Source: Croceibacterium salegens (lineage in GTDB: Bacteria; Pseudomonadota; Alphaproteobacteria; Sphingomonadales; Sphingomonadaceae). From it: a DNA stretch of 37,448 bases. The stretch spans positions 1 through 37,448 of the forward strand of contig NZ_WTYM01000040.1 of the NCBI RefSeq assembly GCF_009827435.1, in the 5' to 3' direction. The notes under the pieces are model-generated. The model saw only the letters and a program-made list of their open reading frames with translations. It ran no database searches and was not told where the DNA came from. This document shows, one piece after another, positions 1 to 9,969 of the stretch. Within the stretch, counting starts at the first letter, position 1, and the number at the start of each line of letters is the position of its first letter. The translations under genes and the position numbers were made by a program.

Positions 1-1160
1 ACGAGCGCGGCGTAGGGCGGACCGACCAGCGCAAGGCGGCGACCGCGTTCGACCAACAGGGCCCCGTCGCGCGCGAGCTGCGCCTTGCCTCCCGCGTGGT
101 CGGCATGGGCCACACGCGGGGGCCCGAAGCGCACGAACCCGCGCCAGCCGACGACCAGTGCGGCGAGCAGCAGCGTCAGGGTGGCGGCGAGGAACGGTGG
201 CTCGAAGGCCAGCGTGAGCAGGTTCGCCTGGCTGCCGAGGCCCGGCATGGTCAGGTCGAAGACGACGGGCAGGTCGTAACCGTCGATCGTCGCTTCGACG
301 AGATCGACCGCGAGACGGGCGCGATCCTGGTCGGCCATGCCGTTGTTGTTGAGCAGGTCGGGTTCGGCGACGATGACCAGCGGCCAGTACGAGTCGGCGG
401 GGTTGTCGCTCTCTTCGTCGTCCGCTGTATCGTCATCGCCATCGACCTTCAGCAGGACGACCTGTTTCTGTGCCTGCGCCAGCGCTTCCGGATTGCGCGA
501 CGTTTCGTCGGACCATTGCTCGGGCGCCTGGTAATCGCCGCCATCGTCGCGGTAGGCGGCGAGCAGCCTGCCGTCGCTGCCGCCCACGAGCCCGGCAAGG
601 TCCGGCCCCGCGATCGTCTGGACCTGGCCCGGTTCGGGCATGGTCCCGCTCGTATCGCGCGCGCGCCAGCGGGCTTCCTTGCTGAGACTCACTTCGAGGT
701 CGCCCAGCCCGAGCTCGTCGACCCATTCGGGACTTTCCGCTTCGGACAGGAAGACCCAACCGCGCGGCGCGTCCTTGGCCGTGGAGAAGCGCTTGGCATC
801 GAAGCCGAACCACTTGGGGAGGATCAGCAGGGTGGGACCCTGGAAGCGGCGCTCCTCGATCAGGTCGGCCAGCGCATCGGCATTGAAGTAGTGCGGCGGG
901 GTCAGGACCAGCAGCGCATCGGTGTCGAGCTGGCCGCGATTGCGCGTCGTCGAAACGTCGAAGCCGCGGCGGTCGAGCAGCTGGTAGAGTGCGGAATAGC
1001 CATTCAGCGCCTTGCTCAACGCGTGGCCCGAGCCGGTCGTGCGGTCGCCGCCGGTCCACCCGGCGCCGAGGGAATAGAGGAACAGCACGAAGGCCGCCGC
1101 GCCGATCGCCAGCACGGCAAGCACCACGCGCGGGTTGAAGGGTGAAGCATTGCCGCTCAT
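1..1160 (-). CDS. DUF4350 domain-containing membrane protein (3' end outside window)
   Basis: The reading frame begins with ATG at 1160 and stays open to base 1, so the C-terminus is missing. The start overlaps the stop of the upstream DUF4129 gene as ATGA, which fixes it. The product has an N-terminal membrane segment (about residues 10-32, Val/Leu/Ala rich), then a globular region that looks like the DUF4350 fold: a 'GHALSKALNGYSALYQLL' type opening, 'LLVLTPPHYFN', 'LLILPKWFG', and 'LVIVAEPDLLNNNGMAD'. A second hydrophobic stretch lies near residues 330-350, followed by 'RFGPP'. Family knowledge: DUF4350 proteins sit in operons with DUF4129, MoxR ATPase and DUF58 genes and have no assigned reaction. 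The neighbour here (DUF4129) fits that set; MoxR and DUF58 would be expected beyond the left edge. Function unknown. Confidence 0.8.
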   Translation of the reverse strand, partial: MSGNASPFNPRVVLAVLAIGAAAFVLFLYSLGAGWTGGDRTTGSGHALSKALNGYSALYQLLDRRGFDVSTTRNRGQLDTDALLVLTPPHYFNADALADLIEERRFQGPTLLILPKWFGFDAKRFSTAKDAPRGWVFLSEAESPEWVDELGLGDLEVSLSKEARWRARDTSGTMPEPGQVQTIAGPDLAGLVGGSDGRLLAAYRDDGGDYQAPEQWSDETSRNPEALAQAQKQVVLLKVDGDDDTADDEESDNPADSYWPLVIVAEPDLLNNNGMADQDRARLAVDLVEATIDGYDLPVVFDLTMPGLGSQANLLTLAFEPPFLAATLTLLLAALVVGWRGFVRFGPPRVAHADHAGGKAQLARDGALLVERGRRLALVGPPYAAL

Positions 1161-1837
1161 GCGCCGCGCTCGCCGGGGCCGAGGGCGAAATAGGCATAGG
1201 CCTCGCGCGCCGCATGCCAGTCGCCGGAATCGAGCGGCCGCAGCGCAAAGAGACTGCGCTCGACCCGCTCGGCGATGGCGGTGAAGGCGGTGCGCGCCGC
1301 TTCGGACAGCACCGGCAGCGCGGCGATCTCGCGCGCGGTGAACGAGGGGCGCAGCGCGTCGGGCCGCAGCTCGCCGATGTGCCGGACCGAACGTTGCAGC
1401 AGCAGGTGCGCCGCTTCGCCGTAGCGGCCCTCGCTTGCGAGGCGGTCGGCGTCTTCGAGCAGGCCCAGCGCCGCCTCGCGATCGGGCGTCCACGAGCTTT
1501 CGTCTCCCGCCGCCGATTTGACCGACCGGTTGTCTCGCGGCCACCAGTTCCAGGATGCCCAGGCGACGAACGCGATCAGCAGCGCCGCGCCGATCCATGG
1601 CCATGCCGGGCCGGTCAGGCCGATGGCGTGGAACAGGCCGCCAAGCGCCCGCCCGACCGGGGCGAACAGGTCGCCGAGCCACTCGTACAGGTCCTTAAGC
1701 CATTGCGGCGTCGGCTCGGGTTCGGGCTGCTTGAGCGGGGCGAACTGGATCGAGGCGTCTTGGCGCACGGCTTCCCAGTCGTGCAGGAAGTCGCTGCCCG
1801 CGCCGCTAGCCGCATTATCCCCTCGACCCGTTGTCAC
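1157..1837 (-). CDS. DUF4129 domain-containing membrane protein
   Basis: The product has an N-terminal proline-rich segment, one clear membrane helix (Trp/Ala/Leu-rich, about residues 80-98, 'GAALLIAFVAWASW'), and a C-terminal cytosolic helical region with 'DREAALGLLEDADRLASEG', 'AAHLLLQRSVRHI' and 'FTAREIAALPVL', the usual appearance of a DUF4129 C-terminus. The frame is open upstream to about 2116, but that would run into the divergent asparaginase gene, so I place the start at the GTG at 1837 (226 residues); no good ribosome site is visible there and the exact start is uncertain. The last codons overlap the DUF4350 start (ATGA), suggesting translational coupling. Role is unknown; in the family it accompanies MoxR/DUF58 clusters. 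Confidence 0.72.
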   Translation of the reverse strand: MTTGRGDNAASGAGSDFLHDWEAVRQDASIQFAPLKQPEPEPTPQWLKDLYEWLGDLFAPVGRALGGLFHAIGLTGPAWPWIGAALLIAFVAWASWNWWPRDNRSVKSAAGDESSWTPDREAALGLLEDADRLASEGRYGEAAHLLLQRSVRHIGELRPDALRPSFTAREIAALPVLSEAARTAFTAIAERVERSLFALRPLDSGDWHAAREAYAYFALGPGERGA

Positions 1838-1910
1838 CGGGAGGTGGTGGCATGGTCGCGGCGCACGCGCAAGCTTGCCAGCGGGCCTGCCGATGGGCAG
1901 GTGTACCGGG

Positions 1911-2837
1911 ATGACGCAAATCGACTGGAGCCTCGCAATCCACGGCGGCGCGGGCACGCTCTCGCGCAAGACGATCACGCCCGACGATGAGACCGCGGTT
2001 CGCGCCGCATTGGCCGAAGCGCGCGGTGCCGGGGTGTCGATCCTTGCCGATGGGGGCAGCGCGCTCGACGCGGTCGAGGCGGCGGTGAGGGCGCTCGAGG
2101 ACGATCCCGCGTTCAACGCCGGGCGCGGTTCGACCGTCGCTTACGAAGGACATTTCGAGCTCGACGCAGCGGTGATGGACGGGCGCACCTGTGCCGCCGG
2201 GGCCGTTGCCGGCGTGCGCACGATCCGGAACCCGGTCTCGCTTGCGCGCAAGGTGATGCAGGAAGGCCCGCACGTCTTCCTCGCCGGAGCCGGGGCCGAG
2301 GAATTCGCCAGCCTGCACGGCATCGAGCCCGCACCCGATGGCTGGTTCGAGGTCGAGCGCCGCCGCCGGCAATGGGACAAGTTTCGCAAACGCAAGTCGG
2401 GCTGGTTCGACGCCGATGTAAAATACGGCACCGTCGGCGCGGTGGCGCGCGACCGGCACGGCCATCTCGCCGCCGCCACCTCGACCGGGGGGCTGACCGG
2501 CAAGCGCTGGGGCCGGATCGGGGATTCGCCGGTGATCGGCGCGGGTACCTGGGCCGACGACAGGAGCTGCGCGGTCTCGGCCACCGGCTCGGGCGAATTC
2601 TTCCTCCGCGCCGCGGCGGCGCACGTTGTCGACCAGCGCATGCGCCTGCTCGGCGAGGACCTGCAAACCGCAGCCGAGGCGGCGGTCGCCGAAGTCGCGG
2701 ACCTTGGCGGCGACGGCGGGCTTATCGCGGTCTCGGCCGACGGTGCATCCGCCTTCGCCTTCAACACCCGGGGGATGTACCGCGCCCGCTGCGACAGCAC
2801 CGGGCTCGACGAAATCGCGATTTTCGCCGGCGAGTAG
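1911..2837 (+). CDS. iaaA: Isoaspartyl peptidase/L-asparaginase (Ntn hydrolase, plant type)
   Basis: A 308-residue protein with the hallmarks of the type 2 (plant-type) asparaginase family: the N-terminal 'SLAIHGGAG' strand, 'GGSALDAVEAAVRALEDDP', 'FNAGRGS', and the self-cleavage site 'KYGTVGAVA', where Thr174 would become the N-terminal nucleophile of the beta subunit after autoproteolysis. 'GGLTGKRWGRIGDSPVIGAG' follows as in the family. It hydrolyses isoaspartyl dipeptides and asparagine and is expected in the cytosol. The ATG at 1911 matches the usual family N-terminus, although a longer open frame exists upstream. It is divergent from the DUF4129 gene with about 70 bp between, and its stop nearly touches that of convergent pheA (3 bp gap). 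Confidence 0.93.
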   Translation: MTQIDWSLAIHGGAGTLSRKTITPDDETAVRAALAEARGAGVSILADGGSALDAVEAAVRALEDDPAFNAGRGSTVAYEGHFELDAAVMDGRTCAAGAVAGVRTIRNPVSLARKVMQEGPHVFLAGAGAEEFASLHGIEPAPDGWFEVERRRRQWDKFRKRKSGWFDADVKYGTVGAVARDRHGHLAAATSTGGLTGKRWGRIGDSPVIGAGTWADDRSCAVSATGSGEFFLRAAAAHVVDQRMRLLGEDLQTAAEAAVAEVADLGGDGGLIAVSADGASAFAFNTRGMYRARCDSTGLDEIAIFAGE

Positions 2838-2840
2838 CCG

Positions 2841-3734
2841 TCAGCCCCGCGACATCGCCTGCGGATAGGTGCCGAGCATGCGCAGTTCCTTGCAGTGGAA
2901 CTCGAGCTCTTCGAGCGCGCGGTCGACCGCCGGGTCGCCCGGCGCGCCGACGATATCGGCGTAGAACATCGTCGCGGCGAAGCTGGCGCCCTTCTGGTAA
3001 CTTTCCAGCTTGGTCATGTTGACGCCGTTGGTCGCGAAGCCGCCCAGCGCCTTGTAGAGCGCGGCGGGGATGTTCTTCACCTCGAACACGAACGTCGTCA
3101 TCGCCGCTTCGCCCTGTAACACGGCTGGATCGAGCGCTTCATTCGCAAGAATCACGAAGCGCGTGGTGTTGTCGTCGGCATCGGCGACGTCCTCGGCGAC
3201 GACCCTGAGGTCGTATAGATCGGCGGCAATACGCGGGGCGATGGCGCAGGCCTTGGCGTCGTCCTGCTCCTTGACGAAGGCCGCGGCGCCGGCGGTGTCG
3301 GCATAGGTCATCGGCACGATCCCGCGCTCGCGCAGCCAGAACCGCGTCTGGCCGAGCGCCTGCGGATGCGAATAGGCGGCCTCGAACGGCCCCTCGCCCG
3401 TCGCCATCACCGCGTAGCGGATCGGCAGGAAATGCTCGCCGACGATGGCGAGGCCGCTCTCGGGCAGCAGGAAATGGATGTCGGCGACGCGGCCGTGCTG
3501 CGAATTCTCGATCGGGATGATCGCGCAGCCCGCGCGCCCGGCCTTCACCGCGTCGATCGCGTCCTCGAAGCTGAAGCACGGCAAGGGCAGGCAGCCGGGC
3601 GCCCATTCGAGCGCCGCCTTGTGCGAATTGGCCCCCGGCGCGCCCTGGAAGGCGACCGCCCGGGACGGGTTCTCGGCGGCTGCGGCGGCCATCTGCTCGA
3701 CCATTGCGAGGGCGGGAATTGGGAAGCTGTGCAT
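2841..3734 (-). CDS. pheA: Prephenate dehydratase (phenylalanine biosynthesis)
   Basis: A 297-residue monofunctional prephenate dehydratase without a chorismate mutase domain. The catalytic PDT domain starts at 'VAFQGAPGANSHKAA' (about residue 27) and contains 'PIENSQHGRVADIHFLL' and the 'NTTRFVIL' motif whose Thr-Arg-Phe is required for decarboxylation/dehydration. The C-terminal ACT domain has 'KNIPAALYKALGGFATNGVNMTKLES', the usual phenylalanine-sensing region, so feedback inhibition by phenylalanine is likely. The reaction is prephenate to phenylpyruvate in the cytosol. I chose the ATG at 3734; 39 bases more are open upstream, and internal Met codons at residues 11 and 15 are alternatives. 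It is convergent with the asparaginase gene and divergent from the cytochrome c gene. Confidence 0.94.
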   Translation of the reverse strand: MHSFPIPALAMVEQMAAAAAENPSRAVAFQGAPGANSHKAALEWAPGCLPLPCFSFEDAIDAVKAGRAGCAIIPIENSQHGRVADIHFLLPESGLAIVGEHFLPIRYAVMATGEGPFEAAYSHPQALGQTRFWLRERGIVPMTYADTAGAAAFVKEQDDAKACAIAPRIAADLYDLRVVAEDVADADDNTTRFVILANEALDPAVLQGEAAMTTFVFEVKNIPAALYKALGGFATNGVNMTKLESYQKGASFAATMFYADIVGAPGDPAVDRALEELEFHCKELRMLGTYPQAMSRG

Positions 3735-3873
3735 GGTGCAAGCGCGCGTAACCGGGCCGGGGGCAGCGTACAAGCCGCTATTGCGCCAGATTCGGGCCAG
3801 TAACGGGCTTGCGAAGCGCGACGCGCGCCACTAGAGCGGCGCGCAAAGTTTCCTAGGCAGACTTACCGCACCG

Positions 3874-4506
3874 ATGACAGACCGTTTCAACACCATCGCC
3901 GGCTGGGTTCTATTCTCCGGCATCGTCGCGCTCGGCTTCGGCAGCCTCAGCTCGCACATCTTCCACGCCGATTCGCACGAAGGGCCGGAAGTTGCCGGCT
4001 ATCCGGTCGAAGCGCCGGAAGAGGGCGCGGGCGGCGGAAGCGGTCCCGATCTCGGCACGCTCCTTGCGGCGGCCGACCCGGCTGCGGGCGAGAAGGTCTT
4101 CGCCAAGTGCACGTCGTGTCACACGATCAACCAGGGCGGCGCCAACGGCATTGGCCCGAACCTTTACGGTACGATTGGTGAACCGATTGCCAAAGGCAAG
4201 GGCGGCTTCGCCTTCTCCAGTTCGCTGGCCGACATCGGCGGGACCTGGACTTACGAGAACCTCGACCACTGGCTCGCCAGCCCCAAGGCGATGGCCTCGG
4301 GCACCAAGATGAGCTTCGCGGGCCTCAGCAAGCCGGAAGACCGCGCCAACGTCATCGCCTACCTCAAGGCCAATGGCGGCGGACCGGACTATCCGGCCCC
4401 GGCTGCTGCCGCTCCGGCGGAAGAAGCTCCGGCCGACGCTGCCGAGGGCGAAGCGGCCCCGGCCGACGCGGCTGCCGAAGCTCCGGCGGAAGCCGCTGCC
4501 GGCTGA
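3874..4506 (+). CDS. Membrane-anchored class I cytochrome c
   Basis: A 210-residue protein with one N-terminal hydrophobic segment (about residues 8-28) that looks like an uncleaved signal anchor, a short acidic/Gly linker, then a single class I cytochrome c domain. The haem site is CTSCH (79-83), 'GIGPNLYGTIG' follows, and Met146 in 'GTKMSFAGL' is the probable sixth ligand. This matches the CycM-type anchored cytochrome c of alphaproteobacteria, which passes electrons between the bc1 complex and terminal oxidase on the periplasmic side. The last 40 residues are almost entirely Ala, Pro, Glu and Asp, a low-complexity tail of unknown role. The gene stands alone between divergent pheA and convergent rlmE; no strong ribosome site is visible before the ATG. 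Confidence 0.9.
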   Translation: MTDRFNTIAGWVLFSGIVALGFGSLSSHIFHADSHEGPEVAGYPVEAPEEGAGGGSGPDLGTLLAAADPAAGEKVFAKCTSCHTINQGGANGIGPNLYGTIGEPIAKGKGGFAFSSSLADIGGTWTYENLDHWLASPKAMASGTKMSFAGLSKPEDRANVIAYLKANGGGPDYPAPAAAAPAEEAPADAAEGEAAPADAAAEAPAEAAAG

Positions 4507-4512
4507 CGCCTG

Positions 4513-4537
4513 CAAGGGGCGCTAGCCGCGCCCCTTG
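4513..4537. terminator. Hairpin between convergent cytochrome c and rlmE genes
   Basis: A perfect 10-bp inverted repeat (CAAGGGGCGC / GCGCCCCTTG, loop 4523-4527) starts six bases after the cytochrome c stop and includes the last codons and stop of rlmE. There is no U-run, so it is a hairpin end of transcript rather than a textbook intrinsic terminator. It probably serves both strands. Confidence 0.45.
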
Positions 4538-5187
4538 AATCCCTGCGCAACCACGTACCACTCCGACGAGCCCTTGCGGCTCGCCGGGGGTTTGGCGTGC
4601 TTGACCGTCCGGAAGTGCTGCTTGAGCAGCGCCAGCAGGTCGGCATCGGTCCCGCCCGCCAGCACCTTGGCGACGAAGGCCCCGCCTTCCTCCAGCGTTT
4701 CGATGGCGAAGTGCGCCGCCGTCTCGACCAGCCCCATCGTGCGCAGGTGGTCGGTCTGCTTGTGGCCGACGGTGTTGGCGGCCATGTCCGACAGCACGAG
4801 ATCGGGCGACCCACCCAAAGCCTCGGCCAGCGCTTCCGGCGCTTCGTCGGCCATGAAGTCCATCTGCAGGATCGCTACGCCTTCGATCGGATCGGTCTCG
4901 AGCAGGTCGATGCCTGCCACTGCCGCCTGCGGCGCGCGCTTGCGCACGACCTGGCTCCAGCCGCCGGGGGCGATACCGAGGTCGACCACCCGCTTCGCGC
5001 CCTTCACGAGCCCGAAACGGTCGTCGAGCTCGATCAGCTTGTAAGCGGCGCGGCTGCGATAGCCCTCGGCCTTGGCCTGCTTGACGTAGGGATCGTTGAG
5101 CTGCCGTTCGAGCCAGCGCACCGACGACGCGGTGCGCCCGCGGCCCGTCTTGACCCGGCGGTCGGAATCCTTGCCGCCGCGGCTCAT
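4522..5187 (-). CDS. rlmE: 23S rRNA 2'-O-methyltransferase RlmE (FtsJ/RrmJ)
   Basis: A 221-residue SAM-dependent ribose methyltransferase that modifies the A-loop uridine of 23S rRNA (U2552 in E. coli). The catalytic K-D-K-E tetrad is visible as Lys50 ('SRAAYKL'), Asp134 ('LSDMAANT'), Lys174 ('VAKVLAGG') and Glu209 ('[11 protein letters not shown]'). The SAM loop is '[14 protein letters not shown]'. A basic N-terminal tail of about 20 residues (RRVKTGRGR) precedes the core and could help bind RNA. Its ATG overlaps the ppx stop (ATGA), so it is the second gene of a ppx-rlmE unit and translation is probably coupled. Confidence 0.95.
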   Translation of the reverse strand: MSRGGKDSDRRVKTGRGRTASSVRWLERQLNDPYVKQAKAEGYRSRAAYKLIELDDRFGLVKGAKRVVDLGIAPGGWSQVVRKRAPQAAVAGIDLLETDPIEGVAILQMDFMADEAPEALAEALGGSPDLVLSDMAANTVGHKQTDHLRTMGLVETAAHFAIETLEEGGAFVAKVLAGGTDADLLALLKQHFRTVKHAKPPASRKGSSEWYVVAQGFKGRG

Positions 5188-6299
5188 GCTTCACCGTTCC
5201 GCGTGCGCTTGAGTTCGGCGCGGGCATGGCTACCCTCGACGTCGGCCGCCATCAGCGAGCGCAGGATGCCCTCGCGAATGCCGCGGTCGGCGACTCCGAG
5301 CCGAGGCGCGGGCCAGATGTCGAGGATCGCTTCGAGGATCGCGCAGCCGGCCACCACCAGGTCGGCGCGTTCGTTGCCGATGCACGGCAGCGTGCGCCGT
5401 TCGGGCGGGGCCATCGACGATAGCCGCGTGGCGATGTCGCGCATCGATTCGGACGGCACGATCAGCCCGTCGATCACGCTGCGATCGTATTGCGGAAGTT
5501 CGAGGTGGACGCTGGCGAGCGTGGTCACGGTGCCGCTGGTGCCGAGCAGGCGCAGGTCGGGCGCGCGGTGCCGTTCGATCCGCGCCGCGAACTCGGCGAA
5601 GCTGCCGGATACGATCCGGCGCATCTCGGCGTAGCGCTCGGCGCGCGCCTCGTCGCTGGTGTCGTCACTCTCATGGCCGACCGTCTCGGTCAGCGAGACC
5701 ACGCCCCACGGCACGCTCTGCCAGTCGATGATCCGCGGCACCGGGCCGCCGGGTTCGATCAATACCAGTTCGGTCGAACCGCCGCCGATGTCGAAGATCA
5801 TCGCCGGGCCGATTCCGTCCTCGAGCAGGATGTGACAGCCGAGCACCGCCAGCCGCGCCTCTTCCTGCGCGCTGATCACGTCAAGCTTGATGCCGGTCTC
5901 GCGCTGCACGCGCTCTATGAACAAGCTGCCGTTCGAGGCGCGGCGGCACGCCTCGGTGGCGACCGAGCGGGCAAGGTGGACGTTGCGGCGCTTAAGCTTG
6001 TCGGCGCAGATCTTGAGCGCCCCGACCGCGCGGTCCATCGCTGCATCGGACAGACGCCCGGTCTGCGCCAGCCCTTCGCCGAGCCGCACGACGCGGCTGA
6101 AGGCGTCGATGACGATGAAATTCTCGTTGGTCGGCCGGGCGATCAGCAGCCGGCAGTTGTTGGTGCCGAGATCGATCGCGGCATAGGCCTGGCGGTAGTG
6201 AACGTGCTGCTGGAGGAGCCACCCGTCGGGCGCCTGCGCCGTACCGTTTGCCGTCGATGCAGCCATTTGCGGCTGCTCGGGCGGTGAGTGGTCCGCCAT
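5184..6299 (-). CDS. ppx: Ppx/GppA phosphatase family protein
   Basis: A 371-residue member of the ASKHA-fold Ppx/GppA family. The first phosphate-binding loop is '[15 protein letters not shown]' (about residues 40-54), 'RVVRLGEGL' follows, then '[12 protein letters not shown]', and the second loop '[15 protein letters not shown]'. Family members hydrolyse polyphosphate (exopolyphosphatase) or the gamma-phosphate of pppGpp; the sequence alone does not decide between the two, and the protein lacks the long C-terminal HD-like domain of E. coli Ppx. About 35 residues before the core are low-complexity, so the true start could be internal; the ATG at 6299 is the longest. It overlaps rlmE by 4 bp. 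If it is a pppGpp phosphatase it would connect to stringent and phosphate stress. Confidence 0.85.
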   Translation of the reverse strand: MADHSPPEQPQMAASTANGTAQAPDGWLLQQHVHYRQAYAAIDLGTNNCRLLIARPTNENFIVIDAFSRVVRLGEGLAQTGRLSDAAMDRAVGALKICADKLKRRNVHLARSVATEACRRASNGSLFIERVQRETGIKLDVISAQEEARLAVLGCHILLEDGIGPAMIFDIGGGSTELVLIEPGGPVPRIIDWQSVPWGVVSLTETVGHESDDTSDEARAERYAEMRRIVSGSFAEFAARIERHRAPDLRLLGTSGTVTTLASVHLELPQYDRSVIDGLIVPSESMRDIATRLSSMAPPERRTLPCIGNERADLVVAGCAILEAILDIWPAPRLGVADRGIREGILRSLMAADVEGSHARAELKRTRNGEA

Positions 6300-6403
6300 G
6301 GAAATTCCAACTTCTCTGTCTTTCGCGGCCCCGTGGGGGAACCGAACCTGCAGGCAGGCTAGCCGAGCCTTGCTGGCGGGGCAAGTTTGCCGCTCTACGC
6401 GAC

Positions 6404-6432
6404 TTGACGCAGGCCAAGCCCCTGCCTAAGTG
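6404..6432 (+). promoter_or_regulatory. Sigma-70-type promoter for tRNA-Gln
   Basis: TTGACG at 6404-6409, a 17-bp spacer and TAAGTG at 6427-6432 precede the tRNA by 12 bases, which puts the start site right at the tRNA leader. The -35 is near consensus and the -10 is weak, as is usual for high-GC alphaproteobacteria. Confidence 0.5.
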
Positions 6433-6443
6433 CGCCCCCTCGT

Positions 6444-6517
6444 TGCCCCGTCGTCTAACGGCAAGACTACGGACTCTGACTCCGTCAATCGTGGTTCGAA
6501 TCCACGCGGGGCATCCA
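6444..6517 (+). tRNA. tRNA-Gln (anticodon CUG)
   Basis: Full cloverleaf by eye: acceptor TGCCCCG (6444-6450) pairs with CGGGGCA (6507-6513). The anticodon stem ACGGA/TCCGT encloses CTCTGAC with anticodon CTG at 6476-6478. The T-arm CGTGG-TTCGAAT-CCACG occupies 6490-6506, and the 3' TCCA is encoded (6514-6517). The U1-A72 acceptor start is typical of bacterial glutamine tRNAs. It reads CAG codons. Confidence 0.97.
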
Positions 6518-6587
6518 GCTTTCTCCGATCCGGGCCCTGCCAAGGCGGCGCTTGTCGTGCTTCGCGTGAGCGCCTAGTCGCACGCCT

Positions 6588-7493
6588 ATGACAGAAGAAG
6601 AAAAGCGTGAGCGCGCCCTGAAGGCGCGCAAGTTCTACCGTGCGGAACAGGAAGCCGGCTTTGCCGACGCCAGCCCCACCGATACTCCGCAGACCCGCCA
6701 CCCGGCCTATCGCCTCGCCTTCCGCGACACCGACTTCCTGCTGCGCGAGGAACTGCGTCCGGTGCGCTTCCAGCTCGAGCTGCTCAAGCCGGAGATGCTG
6801 CTCGAGGAAGCAGGCGTAGGCTCCACGCTGGTGATGTACGGCTCGGCGCGAATTCCGCCGCCCGAGGCGGTCGAGACCGCGCTGGCCGGGGCCAAGGCCA
6901 TGCCCGACGAGGAGCGGATCATCGTCGAGCGGCTGGCGGCGAAGGCGAAGTATTACCGTGAGGCCTACAACCTCGCCCGGCTGGTCAGCGAGAAGTCGAT
7001 CATCGAGGACGGCAAGCGCCAGTTCGTCGTCACCTCGGGCGGCGGTCCGTCGATCATGGAAGCGGCCAACAAGGGGGCGAGCGACGCCGGGGCGGAAAGC
7101 ATCGGCCTCAATATCGTGTTGCCGCACGAACAGGCGCCCAATCGCTACGTGACGCCCTACCTCAGCTTCCAGTTCCACTACTTCGCGCTGCGCAAGATGC
7201 ACTTCCTGCTGCGCGCCCGCGCGGTGGCGGTCTTCCCCGGCGGGTTCGGGACATTCGACGAATTCTTCGAGCTGCTGACCCTGATCCAGACCGGCAAGAT
7301 GAAGCCGATCCCGATCCTGCTGTTCGGCAAGGAATTCTGGTGCCGGGTGATCGACTGGGACGCCTTCGCCGAGGAAGGGACGATCTCGAAGAAGGACCTC
7401 GACCTGTTCCGTTGGTGCGAGACCGCCGACGAGGCCTGGGGCCATATCGCCGCCTTCTACCGCATCGACGCCCCGGACCGGCCCGAATTCTAG
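6588..7493 (+). CDS. LOG family (TIGR00730-like) nucleotide phosphoribohydrolase
   Basis: A 301-residue protein with the LOG ('lysine decarboxylase-like') Rossmann fold. It shows 'VVTSGGGPSIMEAANKGA', an 'RKMHFLLRARAVAVFPGG' strand, and the signature PGGFGTFDE at 217-225, whose Glu and preceding Arg act in N-glycosidic cleavage. Characterised LOG enzymes release cytokinin bases or cleave AMP to adenine and ribose 5-phosphate; older 'lysine decarboxylase' labels are wrong. It is larger than the common ~190-residue form because of a helical N-terminal extension of about 75 residues, a recognised longer subgroup. Its stop shares bases with the convergent thiD stop. Physiological substrate is unknown. 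Confidence 0.88.
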   Translation: MTEEEKRERALKARKFYRAEQEAGFADASPTDTPQTRHPAYRLAFRDTDFLLREELRPVRFQLELLKPEMLLEEAGVGSTLVMYGSARIPPPEAVETALAGAKAMPDEERIIVERLAAKAKYYREAYNLARLVSEKSIIEDGKRQFVVTSGGGPSIMEAANKGASDAGAESIGLNIVLPHEQAPNRYVTPYLSFQFHYFALRKMHFLLRARAVAVFPGGFGTFDEFFELLTLIQTGKMKPIPILLFGKEFWCRVIDWDAFAEEGTISKKDLDLFRWCETADEAWGHIAAFYRIDAPDRPEF

Positions 7494-8245
7494 TTCACCC
7501 GCACCGCCTGGTGGCCGAGCGGGCCGCTGCCCGCGCCGAAACCTGGTGCAGCCTCGATTGCGGCGCGTACGAATTCGCGGGCGCTTTCAATGGCCTCGTC
7601 GAGCGGTAGACCCCGTGCGAGCAACGTGGCGATCGCGCTCGACAGCGTGCAGCCGGTGCCGTGGGTGTGGCGCGTCTCGATGCGCGGCGCGCTCCACATC
7701 CTGTCGGGCTGGCCGGGCCGGACGATGAGATCGGTGACTTCCGGGCCTTCGGCATCCCCTCCCTTGGCGAGAAACGTCACGCCCGCTTCCTCCAGCGCCG
7801 CCCGTCCGCCCAGCGCGGCGAGTTCGGGTACGTTGGGCGTCGTCAGCGTGGCAACGTCCATCAGCCAGCCGAACACCTCGATAGTCGCCTCGTCGGCCAA
7901 CGCCGCGCCACTGGTGGCGACCATGACCGGGTCGAACACGATGGGACGGCCAAGGTCTTCCAGCCTGTCGGCCACCACCTCGGCAATGTCGGCCGAACCG
8001 AGCATCCCGATTTTCACCGCGTCGGCCCCGATGTCGGCGAGGCAGGAATCGATCTGTGCGGCGACGAAGTCAGGCGACAGCGCCTCGACCGCCTGAACCC
8101 CACGGGTGTTCTGCGCGGTGACAGCAGTGATCGCGGTCATCGCGTATCCGCCGAGCATGGTGATCGTCTTGATGTCGGCCTGGATGCCCGCGCCGCCCGA
8201 ACTGTCTGAGCCGGCGATGACAAGGACGCGCGGCGGCCTGCTCAT
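7490..8245 (-). CDS. thiD: Hydroxymethylpyrimidine/phosphomethylpyrimidine kinase ThiD
   Basis: A 251-residue ribokinase-fold kinase that phosphorylates HMP twice to HMP-PP for thiamine synthesis. Motifs are the N-terminal 'VLVIAGSDSSGGAGIQADIKT', 'AITAVTAQNTRGV', 'VFDPVMVATSGA', and the C-terminal 'HTHGTGCTLSSAIA', where the anion hole and the catalytic base region lie (family Asp is replaced here by the 'GTGCTLSS' loop typical of ThiD, with Cys). It is the third gene of a glmM-DUF1272-thiD unit, with its ATG overlapping the DUF1272 stop. No TPP riboswitch is seen next to it, consistent with being read from the glmM promoter. Confidence 0.94.
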   Translation of the reverse strand: MSRPPRVLVIAGSDSSGGAGIQADIKTITMLGGYAMTAITAVTAQNTRGVQAVEALSPDFVAAQIDSCLADIGADAVKIGMLGSADIAEVVADRLEDLGRPIVFDPVMVATSGAALADEATIEVFGWLMDVATLTTPNVPELAALGGRAALEEAGVTFLAKGGDAEGPEVTDLIVRPGQPDRMWSAPRIETRHTHGTGCTLSSAIATLLARGLPLDEAIESAREFVRAAIEAAPGFGAGSGPLGHQAVRVN

Positions 8246-8468
8246 CCCTTGAACCGGCGCACGGTCCCCGGCGATTTATTGGCGTGGTAGCGCACGGCGC
8301 GTGTGGGCCGGTCGACCAGTTCGTCGCCGCAGTTGAGGCAGACGTCGTCCAGTGCTTCGGCGCAGGAGGCGCAAAAGGTGCATTCGAAGCTGCAGATGAA
8401 CGCGCCGGGAGCTTCGGCCGGGAGGTCGACGCCGCAGCGTTCGCAATCGGGGCGCATTTCCAGCGCCA

Positions 8469-8469
<1 letters not shown>
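8242..8469 (-). CDS. DUF1272 small zinc-ribbon-like protein
   Basis: A 75-residue protein rich in paired cysteines: C-E-R-C near residue 9, then 'FECTFCASCAEAL' and 'CLNCGDEL', followed by a basic tail. This is the DUF1272 pattern, presumably a small zinc-binding domain of unknown function. Its start overlaps the glmM stop by one base (TGATG) and its stop overlaps the thiD start (ATGA), so all three genes are probably translated in a coupled way. No function can be assigned. Confidence 0.85.
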
Positions 8470-9812
<1,343 letters not shown>

Positions 9813-9969
9813 GACGGCCCCTTGCAACAGTTTTACTTGCCCTGCCACGCGCAATGGCGCGTTGCAGCCGAGTTGTCACCAGTGCATGGCATCACGACAC
9901 GAAACCCGGCGTGTACCTTGCGCGTTGGGCAGGTGAAATACCGCAGACCACAGGAAGGACGGAACCGGA

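Noticed and set aside
6426-7445. Long minus-strand open frame opposite the LOG gene.
   Set aside because: Antisense shadow typical of high-GC DNA; it also covers the tRNA-Gln gene and has no family motif.
8150-8300. Possible TPP riboswitch near thiD.
   Set aside because: thiD starts inside the end of DUF1272 with no leader, and no THI-box sequence is seen.
9855-9969. Possible EcfG promoter ahead of sodB (GGAAC at about 9962).
   Set aside because: The GGAAC lies 3-4 bases before the ATG, so it is in the ribosome-site region and cannot serve as a -35.
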